Source: Schistosoma mansoni (taxonomy: Eukaryota; Platyhelminthes; Trematoda; Strigeidida; Schistosomatidae). From it: a stretch of 64,000 nt of DNA. Under the pieces are notes generated by a model. That model made no database searches. It was not told the DNA's origin and saw only the letters and a list, made by a program, of their open reading frames with translations. Positions within the stretch are counted from its first letter, which is position 1. Each line of letters begins with the position of its first letter. Both the position numbers and the translations under genes were made by a program. Below, one piece after another: positions 33,901 through 43,765 of this stretch. Location of the stretch: the NCBI RefSeq assembly GCF_000237925.1, contig NC_031502.1:45768215-45832214 (forward strand), read 5' to 3'.

Positions 33901-36900
33901 GGCTATTATCCACAACTAGACAGTGGAATATCCACACTAACATTTATCTCTTGGTGGTTTTATGAAATTTTCACAAGGTAAGGTAGAATAATAGGCTCTG
34001 ATTAGTCAACTCTGGCTTTCTGTAAGGTCAGTGGTTCACACTTGTCAGTTAGATTAACTAGGATATCAACTAGTTTGTTAGCAGGACTTAATTTCATTTG
34101 AAAAGTTGCCTCGATACATACAAAAGGACAAGAATCTCATAGAAAAACGAACGAATCACTTTGGTTATTTGAATGTCTAAAATATTACCTTTAATCATTG
34201 GGCGCTTGGTTAAAGATTAGTAACTCCGAACCCGACAAAAATGATCAAGGTTCAGACCTGAACGTTGATGTGTCAATCAAATAGTTATCCTTCGCTTGCT
34301 TACATTTAACTATACTCGGATCCGTTAGTCTATAGGTCATGGGGCGTTTGTTATCGAGAAGCATACTAAGAAGATGTACAAACCTGTTGAATATCGTTCA
34401 CTAAAATACTACTATTGGAGCCATATCACTCGTTTAAATCGGGTGATATTCGTTAGGGATACCTGTTTTCTTTATTCTTTTAGTTTGTTATAGGCATGCT
34501 TCTAGAGGTGAAAATGTCTCCATCTGACTTTTTTGGGCTCTTAAGTTCGTGGAATGAGGTATATTATTTCTAGGGTGATCTTCAAGTTGATCGAAATTTA
34601 TCACTAAAGATCTTTCTTGTAAATACTTTGTTCTTTTTTTTCATTTTTGCCTCTATATGCATTTCCTGTTTATCTGTTGGTTTTCTTCTTTCATCAGTTT
34701 TTATCTTATGCTATTGTTAAGTATGTAAATCCTCGTCCGTGTTTATTCAAAAAAGTTTTCTTTTGGTACTTATTTTTTGGAAGTAGTATAAATCTGTAAT
34801 ACATATTAATTCTTATCAGTTTCCAGGTTTTTAAGGAATTCACTGTTACCGTTTTTATATAACTCGTATACAGAATTATATACTTTTAAGCGAGGTTTTT
34901 TTGTGTTAACTCCATTAAATATTATTTAGCAATGTTATGAAGTTTTAGTGTCATTTGTCTTTCTGATTGATGATGGAATTAACTAACATTATGAGCTTCT
35001 AGTGGGAGATGATAGATTGTTTTATTAATAAATCATTTGCGTATGCTTAATGTGATTATTTATCTCACTTTTATCGTATACTCTTCATAATTTGAGTTGT
35101 GCACTAAATGTTCCTGCAAATAAGTTTTTGTATCCCTTAAATGATTCTAGTTATTGTTCAGTTTTCTGGCGTTTAAAAATGATATTTCGTTTTGGCGTCG
35201 GTCAGATAATTCAGTTGGAATTTCTTTACGAACTAGTAAGTAGACAAATGTATGTCCTGTTAATTATTTTAAGTATTTCAAAAATCAAAGTGAAATTTCA
35301 TCCCCTGAAAACAATTTTACTGAGTTTTTCCAACGTTACAATTGTTTATTTTACATTTAGACTGCAGAATATTTTTGATACTACAGGTATTTTTTGTCAC
35401 ACATTTTGTTAGTTCCTTCACCCTTCTTCCAAGAAATAATAAAAGCATTTTTGAATTGAATTTATAAGGCTGTTTTAGAATACATTTACATCAACTTCCA
35501 GATTTTTCTCAATTTATGAAAACAATTTAACGTTACACTATTCACTGACAATTGATTCGTGTCCATATGCAGGTGAATTAATTCTTGGTTAACAAATAAG
35601 GCTAATTGATTATAGTTTTTACTCTGCGACACTGGATAACATACCGTAGTGATATTTATATAAAAAACTAGTATCAAGTAGGAGGTAGTATAGCAACTAA
35701 ATTTTGATTTCTGGTGGGTCTATCTTTTTGGTACAGTAGAAAACTAAGTACATTATAATTTTATTCTTTTTATGTGTTTTGTACACGATACGTGACTGCT
35801 AAAATCTAATTACTGGTGAAATAGAAATTGAGTAAAATATGCTACATTTCGTGCATTTTCTACCTCAGGTTATGATTATTTTCGATAACACAAAAGTAAC
35901 TATATCAGCATTATTACCCTCCACCAAATTACTGTAGTAGGATTCAATTGAACAGAGTTTCTGCATATTAAAAATATATTACTACTTAATATACTGGGAT
36001 AGTGTTGAAAAGAAAAATCTGTATATTATCAGCGTAAAGGGACTCTAATCTCAACTAATGGTTTAGGGGTGCAAACCTCACTCCATCTACTTAGGCTTTT
36101 ACTGTCGAGTAATACCAGTGACATTCAAACCTGATATATGGCTTTCAGAAGACTACTAACCTGCTATTGCTTACTGAGTAGGATTAACCGTTTGTATCTC
36201 TTAGTTTATTTTTTGTGTTGTTTTAATAGATTAAAGGTAGCCAGAATGTGTTTTCATTTCCTAGAAATGTTATTAAGTGCACCACCCATCGTAAAAAAAC
36301 ACGATTCTCATTAACACAGTTCGTTCGAGCCATGCTACAATGAACTAATGGGACTCACCCACTGATTACATATTTAAGTAATCCACTAATTTTCTGTGAG
36401 GCAATGATACCAACTTTACTATCCAAGTCAAACTCAATTCAGTGTAGCGGGTTTCCAATGTGCGACGTAATAATTAAACGTTGAATGTTTTAACCACTTA
36501 GCCACCATTGGCTATACGTGGGGGTATAAAAAGTTTTTCAATTCAACTTGTGTTTCTCTGCTACTCAGTTCATAATTTCGCTATATTTGCTTTGTTTTGT
36601 TTTTTACTTGGTGAAATGAAGTTGTTTGGAGGTTCCTCAGTTCCTTAATTATATTTCTACATTTATGGGAAGAGAAAAGTAGCCTACTAGTTTCCGTTCC
36701 AATGGGAATATCTACCTTAATAGAATTGTGGAAGTTAGGTCGAATGACTAAATTTTCTATTAGTTTTCATCATGGAGTCCGGTGGGGTAAACGGTCGAAG
36801 GAAGAAGAAGCAACTGATCAATTAGATGCACAATTTATGCGTTGGCTGATGTATATTATGATTCCTCTTTGTATTGGTGGTTCAATTTATTCCTTATTTT

Positions 36901-39900
36901 ACTTACCACATCGAAGGTAGGTAATTCAATAATTACTGTCGATCTCTTTTTTGGTATATTCTCATTAAACTGTATAGATAGGGTTTTATATTTATTAAAT
37001 GTTTGTTATAATGCCTATCCATTTGTTTCTTTTAATCTAGTCTGTGAATAATGTAAAAATAATATTATATTTTACGTTTGTGATACTTTTTTTCATAGTT
37101 CTTTGAATGTTAACGTTATGTTCATTAATACTTTTAACATGTTTCTTTTTAGCTGGTATTCTTGGTGTTTAGAGACTATGGTTAATGGTAAGTTTCATTT
37201 TGCCTACTAAATCAAAATTTACAAATTAGTTTTTTTTAGTACTGTGCTTGATTTTAGTAACCATTCATTTTAAGTTATCATTAATGATGAGTCGATAAAT
37301 ATTCATATGAATATTTCTAGTGGCTTTTTCGAATTCTGTTATCATCAATAAAACTATCATATTTTCTGAACTGTAAACTCATTGATATATGTGGCTCTTT
37401 GATAGGAATTACAATAGTATGGAGATTGTAGAAAGGATATTTTTAATGACGAAAATGAAACTTATATGTGAAAATAATTTTTAGAAAAACGTAATCATGG
37501 GAGATTTTACTTACTCCTGAAAGTATATTTTACTGTTTTTGTGGACAAGATTTCAACTAATTTTGATTTTGAGATATGTATATTAATCCTTTAGATCCAC
37601 AATCTCGAAATGCTCTCACATGGCCACGCGAATATATAGCCTCTGCCAGGGAAGTCCTACTCACTGCCTTCTCGTGGCGGGGGTGTTGTTTGCAAAATTG
37701 AGAGGACGAAAAGCGAATGTCCGGCGCTCTAACCGGGTCGGTGGACACGGAAAGTCCACCTAGGGGAGTCGGAAAACCCTGATTCCAAACCAATGTTGCA
37801 CATGGGAATCAGTATCCTGAGGGAACAAATGGCGTATGAACCAATCGTTGGTCACCGGCCACCATGGGACTGCATCTCCTTACGATGCTCCACTGCCTTG
37901 TGGACTAGACCTTCAGGTCAAAGGCTCCGGGTGTGGCCCCCTAAGGAAACCACCTGCTTCAGTCTGGGCACCTGGACAGTATCACAGCCCTCACACAAAT
38001 CGAATGAGATTTATGCGGCTCATATTTATCTGGTGCTTCCTTGTACCAATATTTATGTGTTTAAATAAATAAATAAAACAATCTCTTTAACTTGAGATTA
38101 GAACGAAACATTTTGCTTTATTCGAGCCATTCTTCAGACTCATTAGGTTGTAAACATTCGAATGGTTGTTGCGTACATTACATAAGTCATTTATGAAGAT
38201 GAGTGATACAGTGGCTTCTATCTAAAATGATTATAAGTTATCAAATTGCTGCTTCCTTTTAAACTATCCAGTGAATTTGTGGTCCGAAGGATCAACACTT
38301 AGGCGTTGTTTTTGAATTCCTGTTTGATTATGTTGATCTGTATTCATCGGTTATCGAACGCACAGTATAGAAGTCTTAACAGTAAGTCGGTCTTACTGTA
38401 TATTTTCACATTTGGGCCATAATTTATCAGCTTTCCACAGTTAACGAAATGAGGTTGTTCCCCACTATTAATCACTTCTGACTTAATGTAGACATCCTAT
38501 CACAACAAGACGTGAACGAGTTGCCGATAACGGGAGTAAATTTAATTAGTATCTCCCCAGTTTTTGCGTGAAATATGACATTAACACTTTAGAGGCTATA
38601 AGCTGATATTACTTGTTTTGCAAATTTTCCATATTTAAAGGTTCAATTTTAAGCATGAAAGTCAGTTTTCTTCACTTCATGATATGTTTATTTAATGCAC
38701 TTTGGATCGATCGCGTTCCAGATTTGAAATCATCATATTTTAACCAATTAGTCACTTAACGTAGTAGGGTATACCACTTCATCATATTCCTTTTTTCTGC
38801 GCATCATTATTATTTCCAGTGTTTTGTCGGCAACTTAATGTTCTCATCTGTTAATCAATAAAACATTTTCATCTTTTTGTAGGTGTTTACGCTTTTGGAT
38901 TACTATTAATGACACCTCAGCTTTTCCTCAACTATCGATTAAAATCTGTAGCACATTTACCATGGAAAGCAATGACTTACAAAGTAAGTGTTATTAATTA
39001 CTGGAAATATCCTATAATTTCCAAAATAGCAGTTTTCATAGGATTGCAAAGCATTATTCCTGCTTTTTCAAAATTTCTCTTACGTATATAGCTTTTTTGT
39101 CGTACAATCAGTCTCATTCGGTATTAGCACTTAAACAACATCACCAATCTTCTCATAAGAAGTGTGTTTCAAAATTAAATTCAATAAATAAATAAAATTA
39201 ATTGATTACATCCTCGAAAAATTTGTCATCCTTTCAGTGAGCTTTTTAAAAAACATACATTGCTCATCACTTACCATATGAAATAATATATACAAAATGG
39301 TGTCAAGTTCATAAAGCTTAAATGAAATATTAATTAGCAGAAAGGGTTTTGTGGAGATTTAGTATTTTCATAGTTGAAAGCATGAGTCAATTGAAGCTAA
39401 ACCACCATGGAAAACCTGGAAGCACTGGNNNNNNNNNNNNNNNNNNNNNNNNNNNNNNNNNNNNNNNNNNNNNNNNNNNNNNNNNNNNNNNNNNNNNNNN
39501 NNNNNNNNNNNNNNNNNNNNNNNNNNNNNNNNNNNNNNNNNNNNNNNNNNNNNNNNNNNNNNNNNNNNNNNNNNNNNNNNNNNNNNNNNNNNNNNNNNNN
39601 NNNNNNNNNNNNNNNNNNNNNNNNNNNNGGCCGTCCAGTGCTTCCAGGTTTTCCATGGTGGTTTGGCCTCAATTGACTCATGCTTTCAACTATTAAACAA
39701 AATAGTTATCCAAATACTCTTTGGTTTTCACTGATTCTCTAACTGAAATCGATTTCAGACTAAATATACTTTTCATTCATATGTCCTACAATTTTTAAGG
39801 TTTTATCATTACTATTATTAGTTTTTTTTATTATTTTTCTTTTAAAAAATGGAATTTTTCCGTTTTTATTTTCTATGGTTTTATTCTTTTTAGGCATTCA

Positions 39901-41197
39901 ATACTTTCATTGATGACTTTTTCGCATTCATTATTGTAATGCCTACATCACATCGTATTGCTTGTTTACGTGATGATTTAATATTTTTAATTTATTTATA
40001 TCAACGATGGTATGTCAGTTTAGTATGCTTTATATTTTTATTTGTTTTTAATTCGATATCATGGGTTATTTTTCATATTAGGATTTTTTGGGTTATTTTT
40101 TATATAATGCTAATAATAAAACTTAGTGTGAACTAGGTATTGTGGGAGATAAGTTTTTAATTTGTCAATAAAAATGAAGATGAATTTGTATATTGCATTT
40201 GAATAACGCTCTTCTTTAACTAAGTATTTACCAAAGATGGATAGGGGCTAGCGATGGAATCCATGACGCGCGTTTCGTCCTAGTTGGGACTCGTCAGCTG
40301 AATGTACCTGCATCTCAGTTGGTGTTCACTCTGGGACTCGAACTCTACCTTTCGCTTCAAATGCCATCGCATTATCCACTCAGCTACTGAGTCCTGATAG
40401 ACATTTGCTTGTGCAATGGAGTGAAGTTTAAATTCACTTAGTATTGTTTGTTTGAATCTTCCCATTGATGTTAAGGACTACAATTGATGAGTTTCTTATT
40501 GGCATATGTGCATACTGTGTGTATTGCCTCGATTTTGGATTCCACTGCTAGCTACTATCCATCTTTGCTTATAATGTTTGTGAATTAAGGCAATATCGAG
40601 GCAATACGCACAGTATGCACATATGCCAATTAGAGACTGACCAGTTGCAGTCCTAAACATCAATGGGAAGATTCAAACAAACAATACTAATTGAATTTAA
40701 GTATTTACCATTTCACTTATTTTCTTAACCCGCCCTTCATAACAGTAGTTTAGTACCTTAAGTTGCAACCCATCAGTAATAAAGCAGCTTTTTTAAGTTC
40801 TACTTTTGAGTATGTCAGATTCAGTGGATAACCCTAGAGCAGACTCTTATCAGGTTAATCTAGTTTATTGATCCGTGTCATAATATTAAATGTAATAAAG
40901 GATATTATTAATTCTAATGATCTAAGGTCATGTCAGATATGTAAAGTCATTGGTAATTTTATTGAATTTTTTGCACATAATTAATTAATCAATGGTAAAA
41001 TATTCACTTTTTGTTAGGTGTAACCATTTCTTTTTTGCTTCGTCCTAAATTATTTGTTATTTTTGTTCAGGCTTTATCCGGTAGACAAATCACGTGTCAA
41101 TGAATTTAATCAAATGTCTGATGATAGCTTCCAGTCAAAGTCTACTTCTGATGTTACGAGCTTTAACAGTGCTAAAGGGAAATCTAAACTAGCATGA
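27953..41197 (+). CDS. CLPTM1L: CLPTM1-like ER membrane protein (CLPTM1L/CRR9)
   Basis: Family members are ER multi-pass proteins; human CLPTM1L is reported to scramble GlcN-PI, a GPI-anchor precursor. Exons: 27953-28102, 28137-28222, 28257-28419, 28689-29019, 33115-33209, 35151-35235, 36569-36620, 36680-36916, 37153-37187, 38883-38983, 39894-40009, 41071-41197. All phases agree, giving 525 residues (human 538). Residues 8-26 form the N-terminal membrane anchor, about 30-245 the luminal domain (NCKGPSGCITPGW, IVDVPLTSDS), then IRGIFLDTNLYLL, FLAFKNDISFWR, MGISTLIELWK, MIPLCIGGSIYSLFYL, SWYSW, VNGVYAFGLLLMTPQLFLNYRLKSVAHLPWKAMTYK, and AFNTFIDDFFAFIIVMPTSHRIACLRDDLIFLIYLYQRWLYPVDK..VNEF. Introns 1 and 2 are both 34 nt. 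Exons 6 and 7 are less conserved and their edges are the least sure. Exon 9 is only 35 nt. Confidence 0.94.
29606..30440 (+). mobile_element. RTE LINE 3' fragment (subfamily B) in CLPTM1L intron 4
   Basis: Contains RRRDIRLSMKGRVYCAAVRSVLLYGCETWPLRVED, FDHRCLRNIVRICWDHRVSNSEV, then after a nested insert NLHLLRWLGHVLRMPEHRLPRR to the stop at 30261 and a 3' UTR ending near 30440. It is nearly identical to the minus-strand copy at 41890-42510. It is 5'-truncated and in the sense orientation of CLPTM1L. Confidence 0.88.
29834..29900 (+). mobile_element. short RTE-tail insertion nested in the LINE fragment
   Basis: The block GTGTGGCGCATATGTATCC..TGTGATTAAATAAATAAAATAAAA interrupts the LINE frame between SNSEV and RH. 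It equals the last ~65 bp of the subfamily A LINE and its ~470-bp relatives. The flanks GTGAGGTT and GTGAAGTT are a probable 8-bp target-site duplication with one difference. Confidence 0.75.
30552..30847. repeat. ~110-bp-arm inverted repeat (foldback or MITE-like)
   Basis: In CLPTM1L intron 4. The left arm (30552-30663) contains TTTACTTCATGATATTTGG, CAATGCTC and GATATGCGCCATT; the right arm (30743-30847) contains their reverse complements in reverse order, separated by about 80 bp of AT-rich loop. Arms differ by a few mismatches. It has no coding capacity and no hammerhead or tRNA-like block, so it is different from the other foldbacks here. A palindromic MITE is the simplest reading. Confidence 0.75.
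32301..32794 (+). mobile_element. ~470-bp non-autonomous RTE-tailed element with 10-bp target-site duplication
   Basis: The element occupies 32311-32784 in CLPTM1L intron 4 and is flanked on both sides by ACCGTTTTAG (32301-32310 and 32785-32794). It starts AAATGCTCTCACATGGCC and ends with GTACCAATATTTATGTGTTTAAATAAATAAATAAATAAAT. The 3' ~60 bp match the LINE at 12175-14930; the rest does not. The flanking duplication marks a full-length retrotransposed unit. Confidence 0.88.
33210..35150. other. CLPTM1L intron 5, nothing recognised
   Basis: AT-rich intronic sequence from the donor GTAAGT to the acceptor TTCTAG at 35150. No repeat copy identified. Confidence 0.4.
35236..36568. other. CLPTM1L intron 6, nothing recognised
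   Basis: Donor GTAAGT to acceptor CTACTCAG. No mobile element or other feature identified in the 1.3 kb. Confidence 0.4.
37599..38085 (+). mobile_element. ~470-bp non-autonomous RTE-tailed element with 8-bp target-site duplication
   Basis: The element is 37607-38077 in CLPTM1L intron 9, flanked by ACAATCTC at 37599-37606 and 38078-38085. Its sequence is close to 32311-32784, from GAAATGCTCTCACATGGCCACG to the TAAATAAATAAATAAA tail. It preserves an open frame with the same short peptide pattern (SILREQMAYE, PPWDCIS, GQRLRVWPPK) as the two other copies. Confidence 0.87.
39337..39700. mobile_element. family 2 foldback element with assembly gap in its centre
   Basis: Lies in CLPTM1L intron 10. 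The left arm (from AGAAAGGGTTTTGTGGAGATT to GGAAGCACTGG) and the right arm (GGCCGTCCAGTGCTTCC to GACTCATGCTTTCAAC) are reverse complements over about 65 bp with very few mismatches. The arms match those at 53846-54195, so the missing centre most likely held a tRNA-like block and hammerhead sequences (inference). Confidence 0.75.
39429..39628. other. assembly gap of exactly 200 N
   Basis: 200 consecutive N, a round placeholder length. It lies between inverted-repeat arms and within an intron, so no CLPTM1L exon is lost. Confidence 0.98.
40221..40710 (-). mobile_element. SM-alpha-type hammerhead element with 13-bp target-site duplication
   Basis: Element 40234-40697 in CLPTM1L intron 11, flanked by TAAGTATTTACCA at 40221-40233 and 40698-40710. 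Minus strand, 5' to 3': an inverted-repeat arm (its mate is 40433-40540), an inverted piece of the ribozyme's 3' flank, a tRNA-like block with A-box-like TAGCTGAGTGGATAATGCG and B-box-like GAGTTCGAGTCC, then a hammerhead ribozyme at its 3' end. The internal arms are about 105 bp. Known SM-alpha elements carry Pol III-like boxes and a hammerhead, which fits this copy. Confidence 0.88.
40256..40309 (-). ncRNA. hammerhead ribozyme, SM-alpha type, near-intact
   Basis: The minus strand has both core boxes, CTGACGAG and CGAAA, joined by stem II (TCC..GGA), a short ACGC/GCGT stem III and GTC as cleavage triplet. Stem I is the weak part: the pair next to the cleavage site is G-A, and one further pair is a wobble. 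The core residues G8 and G12 are unchanged. Confidence 0.8.
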
Positions 41198-41370
41198 ATA
41201 AATTATTTATTAGTGTTGTTATTGTGATTATTCGTATAGTTTAATTGTTTATCAATGTATCCAGGAAAACCATTATTTTATTCTGTTCTGTTTTGTTTTT
41301 TACATATGTATTATTTCCGTCTTAACTCATTTGTATATTTGTCAAATGTGGATATTTTTTTGTTTTGTTA

Positions 41371-41376
41371 ATTAAA
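41371..41376 (+). terminator. ATTAAA, possible CLPTM1L polyadenylation signal
   Basis: ATTAAA variant about 170 bp after the CLPTM1L stop, in a T-rich 3' UTR. An AATAAA that overlaps the stop codon itself (41197-41202) is too close to be the main signal. Confidence 0.3.
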
Positions 41377-41705
41377 TAATCAGTTATTCTTCTAGTTTTA
41401 TGTTTATTCAAACGACTGTTTGATCATTATACTGATCAAAACAATATTTCACAAACTCACTGTCTATGTACAATTTTACTGTGCTAGGTTATAAAACAAC
41501 TATTATATTAACCTGGCTACGAAAAGTTCAGTAGACTTAGCTTTTCTGAATAAGACCGTCATGTAGCGTAAGATAAACAGGTAGATCACCATTTTTGTCT
41601 ACTTTTGTTTATCCCGTTAAAGATTTTCAGTCATAAATTACGATTGTATTACGAATTCGAACTATAAATTGTGCGTTCCTTGACGGGTCAAAACAATCGA
41701 TTACT

Positions 41706-41756
<51 letters not shown>
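41706..41756. repeat. (AT)n microsatellite
   Basis: About 25 uninterrupted AT units downstream of CLPTM1L. Confidence 0.97.
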
Positions 41757-41758
<2 letters not shown>

Positions 41759-41889
41759 CTCAGTAATCACTTTGAGATGAATTTCTGTCTGCATTTCTGA
41801 TAGCAACCACAAGATCTCGTTGATGATAGATGCTAAAGTTCATAACGGTGTACTAGTTCCATCGTTATTTGATGGCCCCCATGTCAGTC

Positions 41890-42510
41890 AGTCGCCTACA
41901 ACGTAGGATCAGGCACTTATATGCATCAGTCCAAGTTGCCATACATCATAAGCACAACAAGATGAACACCAAATTCATAGAAGTAGTTAATTTAATGGTA
42001 GTAATATATTAAATAAAAATTGTGTATAAGAATATAGTACAGGAAGAAAGACATATGAAGCAATTTTGATCTCATGGTTTAAGGAAAGACAGAGAGTGTA
42101 TACAGCTGCGCCATTTTGGTCGATTCTGAGCCATGTCACCCAGAGTCTCCAACCATTGGTTACGATAGTCGCGCGGACCCCAATCAAGTAGTCTGCATCT
42201 ACCAACATGGCTCAGACTAGAAGTTAGTGACTTCAAACACTGATACCATGTTTTGGTTTGACCACCCCTAACTCTCTTCCAACCATCCCCTACACTAGTC
42301 AGCATTGTGCGTCGTGGTAATCGGTGTTCAGGCATACGTAACACGTGGCCCAACCATCTCAGTAGATGAAGATTCACAACCTCATCAACAGATTTACCAT
42401 CATTCCCTAATGCACTGTGTCTAACCTCACTATTACTTACCCGGTGATCCCAGCAGATGCGAGCAATATTTTTAAGACATCTGTGGTCAAATGCTAGTAA
42501 CTTACTTGAT
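41890..42510 (-). mobile_element. RTE LINE 3' fragment (subfamily B), minus copy
   Basis: The minus-strand frame ending at 42072 encodes FDHRCLKNIARICWDHRVSNSEVRH, NLHLLRWLGHVLRMPEHRLPRRT, LLDWGPRDYRNQWLETLGDMAQNR and stops after SFLKP, nearly identical to 29956-30261. The 3' UTR also matches, ending at CCTACGTTGTAGGCGACTG. The frame's first ~45 codons (42617-42490) are foreign sequence, so the copy is 5'-truncated there. Confidence 0.88.
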
Positions 42511-42570
42511 TTGACTGCCTCTAACAGTGCGCAAATTACGTATTTCACGTTTTCAATCCCTTCAAAACCA

Positions 42571-42715
42571 TAATGTCTATTACCTAAGTCTAGCCCGCAT
42601 GGCTCATTCAAGCTCACGGACAGACCGATTTCATTCTATTCACGTCACATTTTGACATCGTTAGTCATTCGCCTACTAACCTTGACTTTTATATACACGT
42701 CTCTGCGTGCATTGC
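42571..42715 (+). mobile_element. LTR fragment, Gypsy-like (fossil)
   Basis: Shares a colinear stretch with the minus strand of 57777-57620: GTCT..ACC..CCGCATG, CGGACAGAC, TTCATTC, TTCACGTCACATTTTGACAT and AACCTTGAC. Only the first ~145 bp of the LTR-like sequence are present. Broken and old. Confidence 0.5.
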
Positions 42716-43544
42716 TACAAAAAAGTTATTGAGCAAAGGAACCGGATTCCATTGGTTGTGCTAAAGAGTTTACAATCGGATTACTTTCGTAGGAAGAACG
42801 CTCTGTCATTGCACTAATCACATCTTGATGATATGACTTAAAATCCCACTGGGTCCCGTCATCATGATTAACTTCTAGTCATTGAGGCTTTTCAGTTTTA
42901 ACTTAATTATTTGTCACTTCATACAATTTTGAAATGAATTTGTCTCCACTGCTCAGTTCTTATCCGATTTCAAAAACTTCTGCACATATTTTAAATCTTT
43001 TTATAATTATTACCATGTTGTCCTCGAATCCGGTTAGCGTAATATAACCGTTTGTTTACGTTTATACGGAGCTAAGAGGCAAATTTAGTACATTCGATTC
43101 GTATTGCTCTTCAATTTTTAAGATGATTTCGTGTTATAGTCTATGCGTATTGCTGAGGCGTTCTAAACGTAAACGAAGGTTTGTCCACTTCATCTTATTT
43201 TCTAAAATTCTATTCAACTGATGTTAATTCCTCATGAAAACCAATTATAGTAAAATGTGGTCTTTGTACTCAAACTTTTAATCTTTATTTCGGCTTAATT
43301 TAATGATTTTTATAAACCTATCATTATATTCTTGGATCAATTGTTCCTATGTTTCCTAAAATGAATAAGTTTTTATTTATAAAAAAAATCGATAAAATAA
43401 GTTTCTTAAACTGTTTGTTTAAAAATGTATTCAGTAAATAACAATAAAAATTTTTCGTAGGTATAATTACCAAGTTTTGACTTGATAATTTCGAATAAAT
43501 TGAGCATTGGATGGATTTTTATAAATAAATAATATATTTGTAAT

Positions 43545-43765
43545 ATCCCAATAGGACGAAATGGCCGTCCAGAAGTAGGGCTAAGCATTATATGGAACGC
43601 TTCAGCTACTCTCCTTTCTTTGTAATGTGAATGCTCACTGCTGAGGAGTCCGACAATAGGACGAAACGGCCGTGCAGTGCTTCCAGGTCTTCCATGGTGG
43701 TCTGGCTTCAATTGACTCATGATTTCATCCATAAAATTACACAAAACCCCCTTTTCATTGTGCAG
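43545..43765 (+). mobile_element. family 2 hammerhead element, partial, duplicated half
   Basis: Right half only: a first AGGACGAAATGGCCGTCCAG remnant at 43552, then a second ribozyme unit at 43634-43680, then the common arm CTTCCAGG..CCATGGTGG..TTGACTCATG and the ACACAAAACCCCCTT terminus. The left arm and tRNA-like block are missing. Confidence 0.75.
43634..43680 (+). ncRNA. hammerhead ribozyme with GTG in place of GTC
   Basis: CACTG-CTGAGGAG-TCC..GGA-CGAAA-CGGCCGTG-CAGTG. Stem I (CACTG/CAGTG) and both core boxes are perfect, but the cleavage triplet reads GTG; a G at that site is known to block hammerhead cleavage, so this copy is predicted silent. Confidence 0.75.

Noticed and set aside
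35092-35412. 106-codon + strand frame around CLPTM1L exon 6
   Set aside because: It reads exon 6 in the wrong frame; the frame LLFSFLAFKNDISFWR between 35151 and 35235 fits the family and splice phases.
39349-39696. open frames of about 90-115 codons across the N gap on both strands
   Set aside because: They consist mostly of N; the flanks are inverted-repeat arms.
41627-41812. minus-strand frame with alternating Ile-Tyr
   Set aside because: Translation of an (AT)n microsatellite.
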